10,909 bases of DNA from NCBI GenBank assembly GCA_031370485.1, contig JANMQK010000245.1, positions 1 through 10,909 of the forward strand, in the 5' to 3' direction. Each line of letters opens with the position of its first letter. The stretch's first letter is position 1. The notes under the pieces were generated by a model. The model was not told the origin of the DNA. It ran no database searches and saw only the letters and a list, made by a program, of their open reading frames with translations. The translations under genes were made by a program, and so were the position numbers. The DNA comes from JANMQK01 sp031370485 (GTDB taxonomy: Bacteria; Acidobacteriota; Polarisedimenticolia; Gp22-AA2). Positions 1-5,758 of this stretch are shown here, one piece after another.

Positions 1-1
1 C

Positions 2-313
2 GACGGCGTGCGCGCCGGCGCCGACAACTGCCCTCTTCCGGCGAACTCGGATCAGCTGGACACCGACCTCGACGGGCTCGGCGACGCCTGCGACCCGGAC
101 GACGACAATGACGGCGTGCTGGACGGCGCCGACAACTGCCCGCTGACGCCTAACTCGGATCAGCTGGACACCGACCACGACGGGCTCGGCAACGCCTGCG
201 ATCCGGACGACGACAACGACGGTGTCCTCGACGGCGCCGACAACTGCCCCCTGGTCGCCAACGCGAACCAGGCCGATTTCGACCTGGATCACATCGGCGA
301 CGCCTGCGACCCG
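2..313 (+). repeat. Tandem 108-bp coding repeat (thrombospondin type 3 units)
   Basis: Units begin at 2, 110 and 218, a period of exactly 108 bases or 36 codons. Units 1 and 2 are nearly identical at DNA level, including the shared stretch AACTCGGATCAGCTGGACAC and the GACGACGAC run. Unit 3 is more diverged and stops matching near 313. The similarity of the first two units suggests recent duplication or repeat homogenisation. More units probably lie upstream. Confidence 0.85.
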
Positions 314-454
314 CAGACCGGGCCGCCGGTGGACAAGGACCAGTGCAAGAACGGAGGCTGGGCGAGGTTCGATGTCCCGGCGAAGTTCAAGAACCAGGGA
401 CAGTGCGTCAGCTTCGTCGAGTCGAACAGGCCGTCGAAGAACCCGAACAGGTGA
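2..454 (+). CDS. Secreted thrombospondin type 3 repeat protein, C-terminal part (5' end outside window)
   Basis: The frame is open from the first bases, so the GTG at 8 is an internal Val codon and the gene begins upstream. About 150 residues are visible and the stop is TGA at 452-454. Two full 36-residue repeats and most of a third carry the Ca-binding thrombospondin type 3 pattern (DNCP...N.DQ.D.D.DG.GDACDPDDDNDGV). In repeat 2 the GDAC motif reads GNAC, and repeat 3 is degenerate (ANQADFDLDHIGDACDP). A Pro-rich joint (TGPPVDK) leads to a tail with two cysteines, KDQCKNGGW followed by FKNQGQCVSFV, a module I recall at the C-termini of many secreted bacterial proteins. Family knowledge points to an extracellular, Ca-stabilised rod; any N-terminal binding or enzymatic domain is out of view. 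The class is clear and the function unknown. An intrinsic terminator follows 57 bases after the stop. Confidence 0.85.
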   Translation, partial: DGVRAGADNCPLPANSDQLDTDLDGLGDACDPDDDNDGVLDGADNCPLTPNSDQLDTDHDGLGNACDPDDDNDGVLDGADNCPLVANANQADFDLDHIGDACDPQTGPPVDKDQCKNGGWARFDVPAKFKNQGQCVSFVESNRPSKNPNR

Positions 455-510
455 CGATTCGGGCATGACGGCTCGCTGGATCTCCCGCGGGACCGTCTGA
501 TGGCACACGA

Positions 511-567
511 CCTCCCTCCGGGAGCGGCTGCGGGGACGCAGGGGCCGCTCCGGAGGGAGGTTTTTTT
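511..567 (+). terminator. Rho-independent terminator
   Basis: CCTCCCTCCGGGAGCGGC (511-528) pairs with GCCGCTCCGGAGGGAGG (544-560) with one bulged G, a stem of about 17 pairs with a loop of about 15. Seven Ts follow at 561-567. It ends the thrombospondin-repeat gene. There is no T-run on the other side, so it should act only on the plus strand and not on the opposing gene that ends at 598. Confidence 0.92.
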
Positions 568-597
568 GTCTCGCGGGGTCCGCCTATCCGGGCGTCC

Positions 598-1020
598 TCA
601 CGGCCCGTCGCGGCGCATGGTGTCCGGCGCGGTCTCCGGCGCCCCCGCGCAGCAGGTGTCCGCGGATTCGCGCCGCCGGGGGTCCTGCGGGGCTTCCCGG
701 CGTCCGTGCAGGATGTGCCTCATCGCCAGGATGGGGTGGCGGTAGATCATCCGGGGACCCGCGTAGCGCATCACATCCTTGACCCTCGTGCGCATCGCCG
801 GCTGGTAGCAGTGCACGGGGCACCGGGCGCAGGTCGGCTTGACGTCACCGAAGAGACACTTCTCGAGCCGCCGCTCGGAGTAGGCGAGGACATCGGAGCA
901 GTCCGGGCAGAGGCCCCGCCCCTTGCCATGATGGTCGTGGCAGTAGATGCGAAGCATGGCGCCGATCGTGTCCCGCTCGCGGCGCCGACCCGGGCCGATC
1001 TTCTCAACTGGTTCGGTCAC
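598..1020 (-). CDS. ygbA: YgbA-family protein (nitric-oxide-induced, cysteine-rich)
   Basis: The 140-residue protein matches the YgbA / 'nitrous oxide-stimulated promoter' family. Conserved blocks include RERDTIGAM (15-22), IYCHDHHG (25-32), CPDC (38-41), RRLEKCLFGDVKPTC (50-64), CPVHCYQPA (67-75) and MRYAGPRMIYRHP (84-96). Seven cysteines (27, 38, 41, 55, 64, 67, 71) plus His28, His30, His31 and His70 suggest a metal or Fe-S site, which is inference. In E. coli ygbA belongs to the NsrR nitric-oxide regulon; its biochemical role is not settled. The start is GTG at 1018-1020, preceded by a GGGAGGG Shine-Dalgarno sequence about 4 bases away, and the protein begins close to where I recall the E. 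coli protein starting. The Arg/Pro-rich tail from about residue 108, with Cys123 and Cys124, is not part of the conserved core. I see no clear NsrR box upstream. Confidence 0.88.
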   Translation of the reverse strand: MTEPVEKIGPGRRRERDTIGAMLRIYCHDHHGKGRGLCPDCSDVLAYSERRLEKCLFGDVKPTCARCPVHCYQPAMRTRVKDVMRYAGPRMIYRHPILAMRHILHGRREAPQDPRRRESADTCCAGAPETAPDTMRRDGP

Positions 1021-1119
1021 ACGCCCTCCCGCTCTGCTGGAATCGGTCGATCAGCCATCGCGTCAATCTTACGGCCAAACGAGTCGGCGTCGCACCGAAG
1101 CCGCCGGGAATTCCGTCGC

Positions 1120-1170
1120 TGAAAATGGAAGCGCGGAGCGGGCGCCCGTGGTCGGGCCCGCGCTCCGCGC
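1120..1170 (-). terminator. Probable intrinsic terminator downstream of the TPR lipoprotein gene
   Basis: GCGCGGAGCG (1131-1140) and CGCTCCGCGC (1161-1170) form a perfect 10-bp stem, extendable by GGC/GCC inside the loop. Read on the minus strand, the stem is followed by TTCCATTTTC, a modest U-rich tract. It lies 34 bases past the distal TAG at 1204-1206 and before the ygbA start at 1020, so the two genes are probably separate transcription units. Confidence 0.55.
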
Positions 1171-1203
1171 CTGGTATCAGCCCGCGAGCGGGCGGGACGG
1201 CTG

Positions 1204-1515
1204 CTACTTCTCCGGGCCGTCACCGGGCCGGGCGTTCCGAGTCACGGGGGTCCCCTCCGGCGGAACGGAGCGGCCGCCGTCGTCGCCGCGGCGCGCGAGG
1301 ATCCGCCCCACGATCGGCTCGAGCCGCGCGACGCTCGCGGACGCCCTCCCCCCGGAATCGCCGGCCTCGACCGCGGCGCGGTACTCTTCGAGTGCCTCCT
1401 CGGTCCGGCCGAGCCGTTCGAGGACGACACCCAGGTTGTTGCGGACGTAGGCGACCCTGGGGAGGGCGTCCCGCGCGGCCTCGAGGTGGGGCTGGGCTTC
1501 CGTGAGGCGGCCCCC
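1204..1515 (-). pseudogene. Stranded 3' part of the TPR lipoprotein gene
   Basis: Reading on in the same frame past the TAG at 1516-1518 completes repeat 5 (GGRLTEAQPHLEAARDALP) and gives a full sixth TPR (YVRNNLGVVLERLGRTEEAL), then a Gly/Arg-rich tail ending GPEK and a second TAG at 1204-1206. The 34-residue phase is unbroken across the stop, so the lesion is a substitution and not an indel. I see no ATG, and no GTG near the break, that would allow efficient reinitiation. The intact protein would have about 333 residues. Position 15 of the repeat is variable in the other units (K, D, A, R), so the ancestral codon could have been GAG, AAG or CAG. Confidence 0.75.
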
Positions 1516-2205
1516 CTAGAGGAGCGTGTGGCCGAGAGTGTTGGCCACGTAACCGTTGCCGGGTTCGGCGGCGCGCGCCTTCCCGAGCGTTTCAAGGGCC
1601 TCGTCGGTCCGCCGCAGCGCCGCCAGGGCCCGTCCGCGCTGATGCAGCAGGTCCACGGAGGTAGCGTCGATGCCGAGCCCGGCGTCAGCGGCATCGAGAG
1701 CCCCCTGCGCGTCGCCGAGATCCATCCGGACCCGCGCCAGGTTGACCCGGGTCTTGACGGATCCTTCGTCCAGCTCGGCGGCGCGCAGCATTGCCTTCTC
1801 GGCCTCCGCGTTCTTACCCGCCTTCCACAGCGACAGGCCGAGAAGGTAACGGACGTACGGTTCGTCGGGGCGGCCGTCTGCAGCCACCTGGAGCGCCGCG
1901 GAGGCGCCCGAATAGTCCCCCGACTCGAAGAGAGAGACCCCTTCCTGCCATGCCGTCCGTGCCCGCGCGGGGTCGGGCGGCGCGGCGGGCATTTGCACTT
2001 CCGGCGACGCCGGACCGATCGGTTCGGAAGCCGACGGCTGTTGCAACGGTGTCGTGGCGGTCGAAGCCACCGGCGTCGTGGTCGTCTCCGTGCTGGTCGG
2101 GCTCTTTTTCTCGCCGCACGCCAGCGTGAGCGCCGCGACCCCCAGAATGCCGAGAGCCACACCGAGCGCCCGACGGCGTTCTTGGATTTGCTGTCTGGTC
2201 TTCAT
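1516..2205 (-). CDS. TPR-repeat lipoprotein, cut short by in-frame TAG
   Basis: The 229-residue product begins MKTRQQIQERRR, followed by a hydrophobic stretch and ALTLAC, an acceptable lipobox with Cys30 as the lipidated residue. Residues 31-79 are a Ser/Thr/Pro/Ala-rich linker. TPRs of exactly 34 residues follow at about 80-113, 114-147, 148-181 and 182-215, and a fifth starts at 216. TAG at 1516-1518 stops it at position 15 of repeat 5. TPR lipoproteins usually act as periplasmic scaffolds; the partner is unknown. I chose ATG at 2205 over the in-frame ATG at 2217 because GAGGTGG (2215-2209) sits just ahead of it and nothing comparable precedes 2217; the upstream choice adds four residues. 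The gene lies downstream of the two-component genes, with its own sigma-54-like promoter. The truncated protein may be unstable or still partly functional. Confidence 0.8.
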   Translation of the reverse strand: MKTRQQIQERRRALGVALGILGVAALTLACGEKKSPTSTETTTTPVASTATTPLQQPSASEPIGPASPEVQMPAAPPDPARARTAWQEGVSLFESGDYSGASAALQVAADGRPDEPYVRYLLGLSLWKAGKNAEAEKAMLRAAELDEGSVKTRVNLARVRMDLGDAQGALDAADAGLGIDATSVDLLHQRGRALAALRRTDEALETLGKARAAEPGNGYVANTLGHTLL

Positions 2206-2208
2206 GCT

Positions 2209-2215
2209 CCACCTC
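2209..2215 (-). promoter_or_regulatory. Shine-Dalgarno deciding the TPR lipoprotein start
   Basis: GAGGTGG on the minus strand, with GAGGTG complementary to the 16S tail, lies just before ATG 2205-2203. It overlaps the alternative ATG at 2217-2215, which makes that earlier start unlikely. Confidence 0.65.
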
Positions 2216-2217
2216 AT

Positions 2218-2256
2218 CGGCCCGGTGGAAAATCCCGCAAGCGGGTGGCCGGGCCG
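2218..2256 (-). other. Nested stem-loop in the leader of the TPR lipoprotein gene
   Basis: CGGCCCGG (2218-2225) pairs with CCGGGCCG (2249-2256). Inside it CCCGC (2234-2238) pairs with GCGGG (2241-2245) over an AA loop. The structure occupies almost the whole leader predicted from the sigma-54-like element at 2268-2283 and ends two bases before the Shine-Dalgarno. No T-run follows, so it is not a terminator. It could affect mRNA stability or initiation; that part is inference. Confidence 0.45.
2236..2251 (-). promoter_or_regulatory. Second sigma-54-like element (weaker)
   Basis: The minus strand reads CGGCCACCCGCTTGCG. It has a perfect TTGC at -12 and GG twelve bases ahead of GC, but a poor -24 block (CGGCCA against TGGCAC). 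It shares CACCCGCTT with the element at 2268-2283 as part of an imperfect tandem repeat. Its start would be near 2225, giving a 20-base leader. It also overlaps the stem-loop, so the match may be by-catch. Confidence 0.25.
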
Positions 2257-2267
2257 CAGGATCCCAT

Positions 2268-2283
2268 AGCGAAGCGGGTGCCA
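2268..2283 (-). promoter_or_regulatory. Candidate sigma-54 (-24/-12) promoter for the TPR lipoprotein gene
   Basis: The minus strand reads TGGCACCCGCTTCGCT. The -24 block TGGCAC is exact and the -12 block TCGCT has one mismatch to TTGC[A/T]. The invariant GG (2282-2281) and GC (2270-2269) are 12 bases apart, as the family requires. Predicted transcription start is about 2257, giving a 52-base leader. It lies between the gene for a sigma-54-dependent activator and the lipoprotein gene, which raises its prior. There is no direct proof. Confidence 0.5.
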
Positions 2284-2357
2284 GGATGGGCGTGGGTCCG
2301 AAATGGCTGTGACACATGCATTTCGCCGGGATCGCCAGGGCCGGTCCGCTACAAGGC

Positions 2358-2398
2358 GTGTGCGGGGGGCCCGGAGCGTGTGCGCCGGGACACGCTGA
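2358..2398. promoter_or_regulatory. Possible enhancer-binding (UAS) dyad with direct repeat
   Basis: AGCGTGT (2377-2383), eight bases, then ACACGCT (2392-2398) form a 7-bp perfect dyad. The half-site GCGTGTGCG occurs twice, at 2358-2366 and 2378-2386, 20 bases (about two helical turns) apart. The dyad lies about 120-141 bases upstream of the predicted start at 2257, a usual distance for NtrC-type activator sites. No T-run follows on either strand, so a terminator is unlikely. Assignment as a binding site is inference. Confidence 0.3.
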
Positions 2399-2407
2399 GG
2401 CGGGGAT

Positions 2408-3835
2408 TCAATCTTCGGGAGGACGCTCGATCTTGAGCGACTTGATTTTCTTGTAGAGGTGGCTGCGCTCGAGATTCAGCTCCCTGGCGGCCTTGGACAT
2501 CCGCCAGCGGTTGCGCTCGAGCACGTTCAGGATGATGTCGCGCTCGTGTCGGCGCAGCGCGTCGGCGAGAGGAAGGGGGGCCGGCGGGGTCGCGGTCTGC
2601 GGCGTGCCGGCCTGCGTGGCGTCGGGCTGAGGCACGCCGGGCTGCGCGCCACCGCCCGGCGCAGCGGCGACTGGCGCTCCGGCGCCTAGAAACGCCAGGT
2701 GCTCTGCGCTGATCGACGCGTCGGGGACCAGGATCGCGACCCGTTCCATGGCGTTGCGAAGCTCGCGGACGTTCCCGGGCCAGTCGTGGTGCTCGAGGGC
2801 CGCCAGGGCCGCGGCGGAGAGCACGCGAGGGCGGACGCGGTTGCGCCGGCAGGCGGCTTCGAAGAAATGCCGGGCCAGGAGCGCGATGTCATCGCGCCGT
2901 TCCCGCAGAGGGGGCACGCGGACGGGCACGACCAGAAGACGGTAATAGAGATCCTGGCGGAACCGGCCCGCGGCGACCTCCGCCTCGAGATCGCGGTTCG
3001 TGGCGGCGATGACCCTCACATCGACCCGCTCGCTCGAGCCGCCGCCAATACGTTCGACCTCGCCCGACTCGAGCGCGCGCAGCATCTTCGGCTGGAGAGC
3101 GAGCGGGATCTCCCCCACCTCGTCGAGAAACAGCGTCCCGCCGTCCGCCTGCTGGAATTTCCCCCTGCGGGCCTCGGTCGCCCCCGTGAAGGCCCCGCGC
3201 GCGTGGCCGAACAGCTCGCTTTCGACAAGGGTTTCGGGGATGGCCGCGCAGTTGACGGTGACGAGCGGCCCGCCGCTCCGGGCGCTCGCGGCGTGGATGG
3301 CGCGGGCCACGACCTCCTTGCCGGTGCCGTTCTCCCCCAGGAGAAGAACGCCCGCCTCGGTCGGAGCGACCTTCCGCACGACCTGCGCCAGCGCCTTCAT
3401 GGGGGGCGACCCGCCCAGGATCCCGGCGCCGATCCCGGCCTCTTCGCTGAGGCGGCGGTTCTCGGCCAGCAGCCTCTCGACCTTCAGGGCGTTCTCCACC
3501 GCGAGCAGGATCCGCTCGACCGCCGGCGGCTTTTCGATGAAGTCGAACGCGCCGAGCCGCACCGCTTTGACCGCCTTTTCGATAGTCCCGTGGGCGGTCA
3601 GCACGACCACCGGCACGCGCGGCCCGGAGTCCGCCATCGTCTGCAGCACTCCGAGGCCGTCGAGGATCGGCATCTGGAGATCCAGGATCATGAGGTCGAC
3701 GCCGCCCCCCAGAAGGTGCTCCAGGGCCTGCGCGCCGCTTTCGGCTTCGAGGGTGGCGTACCCCTCGAGGCGGAGGGCCCGGGTGAGGGTGGCGCGGATG
3801 TTTTTCTCGTCGTCGGCGATCAGGATGGTCGGCAT
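2408..3835 (-). CDS. Sigma-54-dependent response regulator, NtrC/NtrX class
   Basis: The 475-residue protein has the full NtrC-type layout. The receiver domain (about 3-118) carries acidic Asp8/Asp9, phospho-acceptor Asp52 (MILDLQMP), Thr80 and Lys102. The AAA+ domain (about 138-370) shows Walker A GENGTGKE (167-174), the sigma-54-contacting GAFTGA loop (214-219), Walker B GGTLFLDEV (232-240), the arginine-rich RFRQDLYYRL (291-300) and WPGNVREL (352-359). A Gly/Ala/Pro/Gln/Thr-rich linker (about 383-422) joins a Fis-type helix-turn-helix (about 424-470, ending SHLYKKIKSLKI). All residues needed for phosphorylation, ATP hydrolysis and sigma-54 remodelling are present, so it should be an active bacterial enhancer-binding protein. 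It starts 22 bases after the kinase stop and is surely co-transcribed; GGGAG lies a rather long 12 bases before ATG. The likely target is the sigma-54-like promoter just downstream. The specific ortholog is not determinable. Confidence 0.95.
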   Translation of the reverse strand: MPTILIADDEKNIRATLTRALRLEGYATLEAESGAQALEHLLGGGVDLMILDLQMPILDGLGVLQTMADSGPRVPVVVLTAHGTIEKAVKAVRLGAFDFIEKPPAVERILLAVENALKVERLLAENRRLSEEAGIGAGILGGSPPMKALAQVVRKVAPTEAGVLLLGENGTGKEVVARAIHAASARSGGPLVTVNCAAIPETLVESELFGHARGAFTGATEARRGKFQQADGGTLFLDEVGEIPLALQPKMLRALESGEVERIGGGSSERVDVRVIAATNRDLEAEVAAGRFRQDLYYRLLVVPVRVPPLRERRDDIALLARHFFEAACRRNRVRPRVLSAAALAALEHHDWPGNVRELRNAMERVAILVPDASISAEHLAFLGAGAPVAAAPGGGAQPGVPQPDATQAGTPQTATPPAPLPLADALRRHERDIILNVLERNRWRMSKAARELNLERSHLYKKIKSLKIERPPED

Positions 3836-3857
3836 CGTCAGTTCGTTCTCCCGCGCT

Positions 3858-5579
3858 TCACGCCCGGCCCGGTGAGGGCCCGGAGATCGGCAGGCGGATT
3901 GTTATGACCGCCCCGCCCCCGGGGGCCCCGCCCGCCCGGATCGTGCCGCCATGCTCGATGACGGTGCGATAGACTATCGCCATTCCCAGCCCGGTGCCTC
4001 CCCGGTCGGCGCGCGTCGTGAAGTAGGGTTCGAAGACGTGGCGCAGCGCCTCGGGCTCGAATCCGCCGCCCGTGTCTCCGATCTCGATCTCCGCCAGATC
4101 CTCGGGGAGCGCCCCGCGCGTCGCGGTGACGCGGCGCACCGCAATCGACAGGCGGCGCTCGGTGACCGCCTCCATCGAGTCCAGGGCGTTGGCCAGGACG
4201 TTTTTCAGCGCCCGGCCGATCTGCTCGGGGTCGGCGCGGACCGTATCCGGGGCCTGGGCGTCGTCCAGCGCGACCCGTACGCCGAGCGCCTCGATCCTCG
4301 GCGCGAACAGCTGCAGGGCCTGGGACACGAGCTTGCGCAGATCGCAGGGCGCCGGCGCCGGCCGGGGCAGCCGCGCGAAAAGGGAGAACTCGTCCACCAG
4401 GCGCTTCAGGGTCTGCACCTCCTCCAGGATCGTCGCGGTTTCCTCCTGGAACGCGCGGTCGAATTCCTGCGGTGTCTTCTCGCGCGTGCGTCTCAGGTTC
4501 TGCACCGCGATCATGATGGGGGAAAGCGGATTCTTGACCTCGTGCGCGATCCGCTGCGCCACCCCCTGCCAGGCGGCAATCTGTTCGGCGGCGCCCCGCT
4601 GCCTCTCGCTGTGCGCCAGGGCCTCGAGCATCTCGTCGAACGCGATCGTCAGGCGCCGCACTTCGTCCTTGGCCTGCGCGGGGGAGAGCGGTCCCCCGGC
4701 GCGCTCGGCCGCGAGCGCCTCGGCCCTGGTGGCGAGAGCGCGGACGGGACGCGCGATCCCCGCCGCGAGGACCATCGCCACGAGAAGCGAGATCAGGACC
4801 GCGAAGGGAGCCACGCCGGCGAACGTGCCGAGGAATTCCCGCCGGACCGTCCGGGCATCCCCGGCGGGGACCGAGACCCGCACGCTCCAGCCGCTGTCGC
4901 CTATCGGGACATCGAGCGTGAGCCGGGCTCTTCGCGGGAACGCGCCTCCGGCCGACTCCACCGCCTGGCCCGAAGAGTCGATCAGCGACACGGGCTCTCC
5001 GAGGATTTCGCTGGCGCCGACGACGAACCCGGCTCCGACTTCGCTGCCCCCAACCAGGCTCAGCACGTCCCGCCCCGGCACGTCCCGCCCCAGGATCGCC
5101 GCCTGCCGGGAGAAGAATGCCATCGACACGCTCAGGTCCGCATGCTCCGGCAAAGGCCGGAGCGCCACGTCCCCCTCGTCGAGGTCGGCGTAGGAGACCG
5201 CGGGGGCCGCTTCGATCTCCTGGCCCGATGTCGCGAGGATCGCCCCCTTGGCGTTGCACACCTCGAGATAGTCGAGTCCGTGGCGCTCGGCCAGCGCGCG
5301 GACCGTCGTGCCGGCGGCTGCGGCCGGTCCCTGCAGCAGCGGTTGCCTGATGGAGCGGCTGGCGACCAATTCCTTGGATGCCATTTTAACGCGGGAAACT
5401 ATATCGGCTTTTCGCCGCTCGATGAGGACGACCGCCTGGCGGCGAGCGGCCATGAGCCGCTGTTCGGCGTCCTCCTGCGCGCGCTTCTCCGCCTGCAGCA
5501 TCGGCACGCCTATCGCGACGCACACCGGCAGAAGCGCGCTGAAGGCCAGAGCCAAGGCCAGCTTCATTCGAAGCGTCAT
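3858..5579 (-). CDS. Membrane-bound sensor histidine kinase, NtrY-like
   Basis: This 573-residue protein is the partner of the adjacent regulator. The first membrane segment is at about 6-28 and the second at about 253-275. Between them lies an extracytoplasmic sensor region of about 225 residues, probably a double Cache/dCache-like fold, though I cannot assign it surely. A HAMP region (about 276-325) is followed directly by the kinase core with no cytoplasmic PAS domain. The H-box is RIAHEVKNPLSP with His346, the N-box is NVLANALDSM with Asn464, the G1 box is GDTGGGF (501-507), the F-box is FEPYF (516-520) and the G2 box is GGTGLGMAI (527-535). HEVKNPL is typical of the NtrY/NtrB-like HPK group. 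The start at 5579 has no strong Shine-Dalgarno; an in-frame ATG at 5567 would remove four residues. The stimulus is unknown. Confidence 0.93.
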   Translation of the reverse strand: MTLRMKLALALAFSALLPVCVAIGVPMLQAEKRAQEDAEQRLMAARRQAVVLIERRKADIVSRVKMASKELVASRSIRQPLLQGPAAAAGTTVRALAERHGLDYLEVCNAKGAILATSGQEIEAAPAVSYADLDEGDVALRPLPEHADLSVSMAFFSRQAAILGRDVPGRDVLSLVGGSEVGAGFVVGASEILGEPVSLIDSSGQAVESAGGAFPRRARLTLDVPIGDSGWSVRVSVPAGDARTVRREFLGTFAGVAPFAVLISLLVAMVLAAGIARPVRALATRAEALAAERAGGPLSPAQAKDEVRRLTIAFDEMLEALAHSERQRGAAEQIAAWQGVAQRIAHEVKNPLSPIMIAVQNLRRTREKTPQEFDRAFQEETATILEEVQTLKRLVDEFSLFARLPRPAPAPCDLRKLVSQALQLFAPRIEALGVRVALDDAQAPDTVRADPEQIGRALKNVLANALDSMEAVTERRLSIAVRRVTATRGALPEDLAEIEIGDTGGGFEPEALRHVFEPYFTTRADRGGTGLGMAIVYRTVIEHGGTIRAGGAPGGGAVITIRLPISGPSPGRA

Positions 5580-5600
5580 GCCGCGACTCTATTTCACGCC

Positions 5601-5641
5601 CCGGACCGGCGCAAGCGGCGCCACGGCGCCGGGCCGTCCGG
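5601..5641 (-). other. GC-rich stem-loop in the kinase gene leader
   Basis: CCGGAC (5601-5606) pairs with GTCCGG (5636-5641), and inside it CGGCGC (5616-5621) pairs with GCGCCG (5626-5631) over a CACG loop. It lies 22 bases upstream of the kinase start and would be in its 5' leader if transcription begins in the AT-rich patch at about 5650-5705. There is no T-run. In DNA this GC-rich, a chance hairpin is quite possible. Confidence 0.3.
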
Positions 5642-5667
5642 TCGTGGGTCGCATCGTCTTATGTTGC

Positions 5668-5673
5668 ATTATC
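5668..5673 (-). promoter_or_regulatory. Possible -10 box for the two-component operon
   Basis: GATAAT on the minus strand, one base from TATAAT, lies in the only AT-rich patch of the divergent intergenic region. No good -35 box is found 16-18 bases upstream; the best position reads CCAAAT. It would give a leader of roughly 80 bases containing the stem-loop at 5601-5641. Confidence 0.22.
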
Positions 5674-5702
5674 TTGTGGCCCGGCTGAGCATTTGGTTGT
5701 AT
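5674..5702 (+). promoter_or_regulatory. Possible sigma-70-type promoter for the subtilase gene
   Basis: TTGTGG (5674-5679) and TTGTAT (5697-5702) are separated by exactly 17 bases, inside a locally AT-rich patch between divergent genes. Each hexamer has two mismatches to consensus. The gene starts 57 bases downstream at 5759. Confidence 0.35.
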
Positions 5703-5745
5703 AGGGGAAGGCCTGTCGTCGCCACCCGGTCGCAGCTGACTTTCC

Positions 5746-5752
5746 GAGGAGG
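5746..5752 (+). promoter_or_regulatory. Shine-Dalgarno for the subtilase gene
   Basis: GAGGAGG lies six bases before ATG 5759, close to ideal, and fixes this start. The Met is followed by a signal-peptide-like N-terminus. Confidence 0.85.
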
Positions 5753-5758
5753 CTGTGG

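Noticed and set aside
1063..1078. TTGGCCGTAAGATTGA upstream of ygbA as a sigma-54 promoter
   Set aside because: The -12 position reads GA where GC is nearly invariant, and the rest of the -24 block is poor.
1516..1518. TAG read as a sense codon (pyrrolysine-type recoding)
   Set aside because: TAG is the ordinary stop of the subtilase-fold gene (9200-9202) and also ends the distal part of this same frame (1204-1206). No pyl gene or insertion structure is visible.
1242..2162. 306-codon minus-strand frame overlapping the TPR lipoprotein gene
   Set aside because: It is a shifted frame of the TPR gene on the same strand, giving an Arg/Pro/Ser-rich product. The TPR frame has 34-residue periodicity, a lipobox and a Shine-Dalgarno.
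5677..5692. TGGC...GCA upstream of the subtilase gene as a sigma-54 promoter
   Set aside because: GG and GC are one base too close and the TTGC block is missing; sigma-54 spacing is strict.
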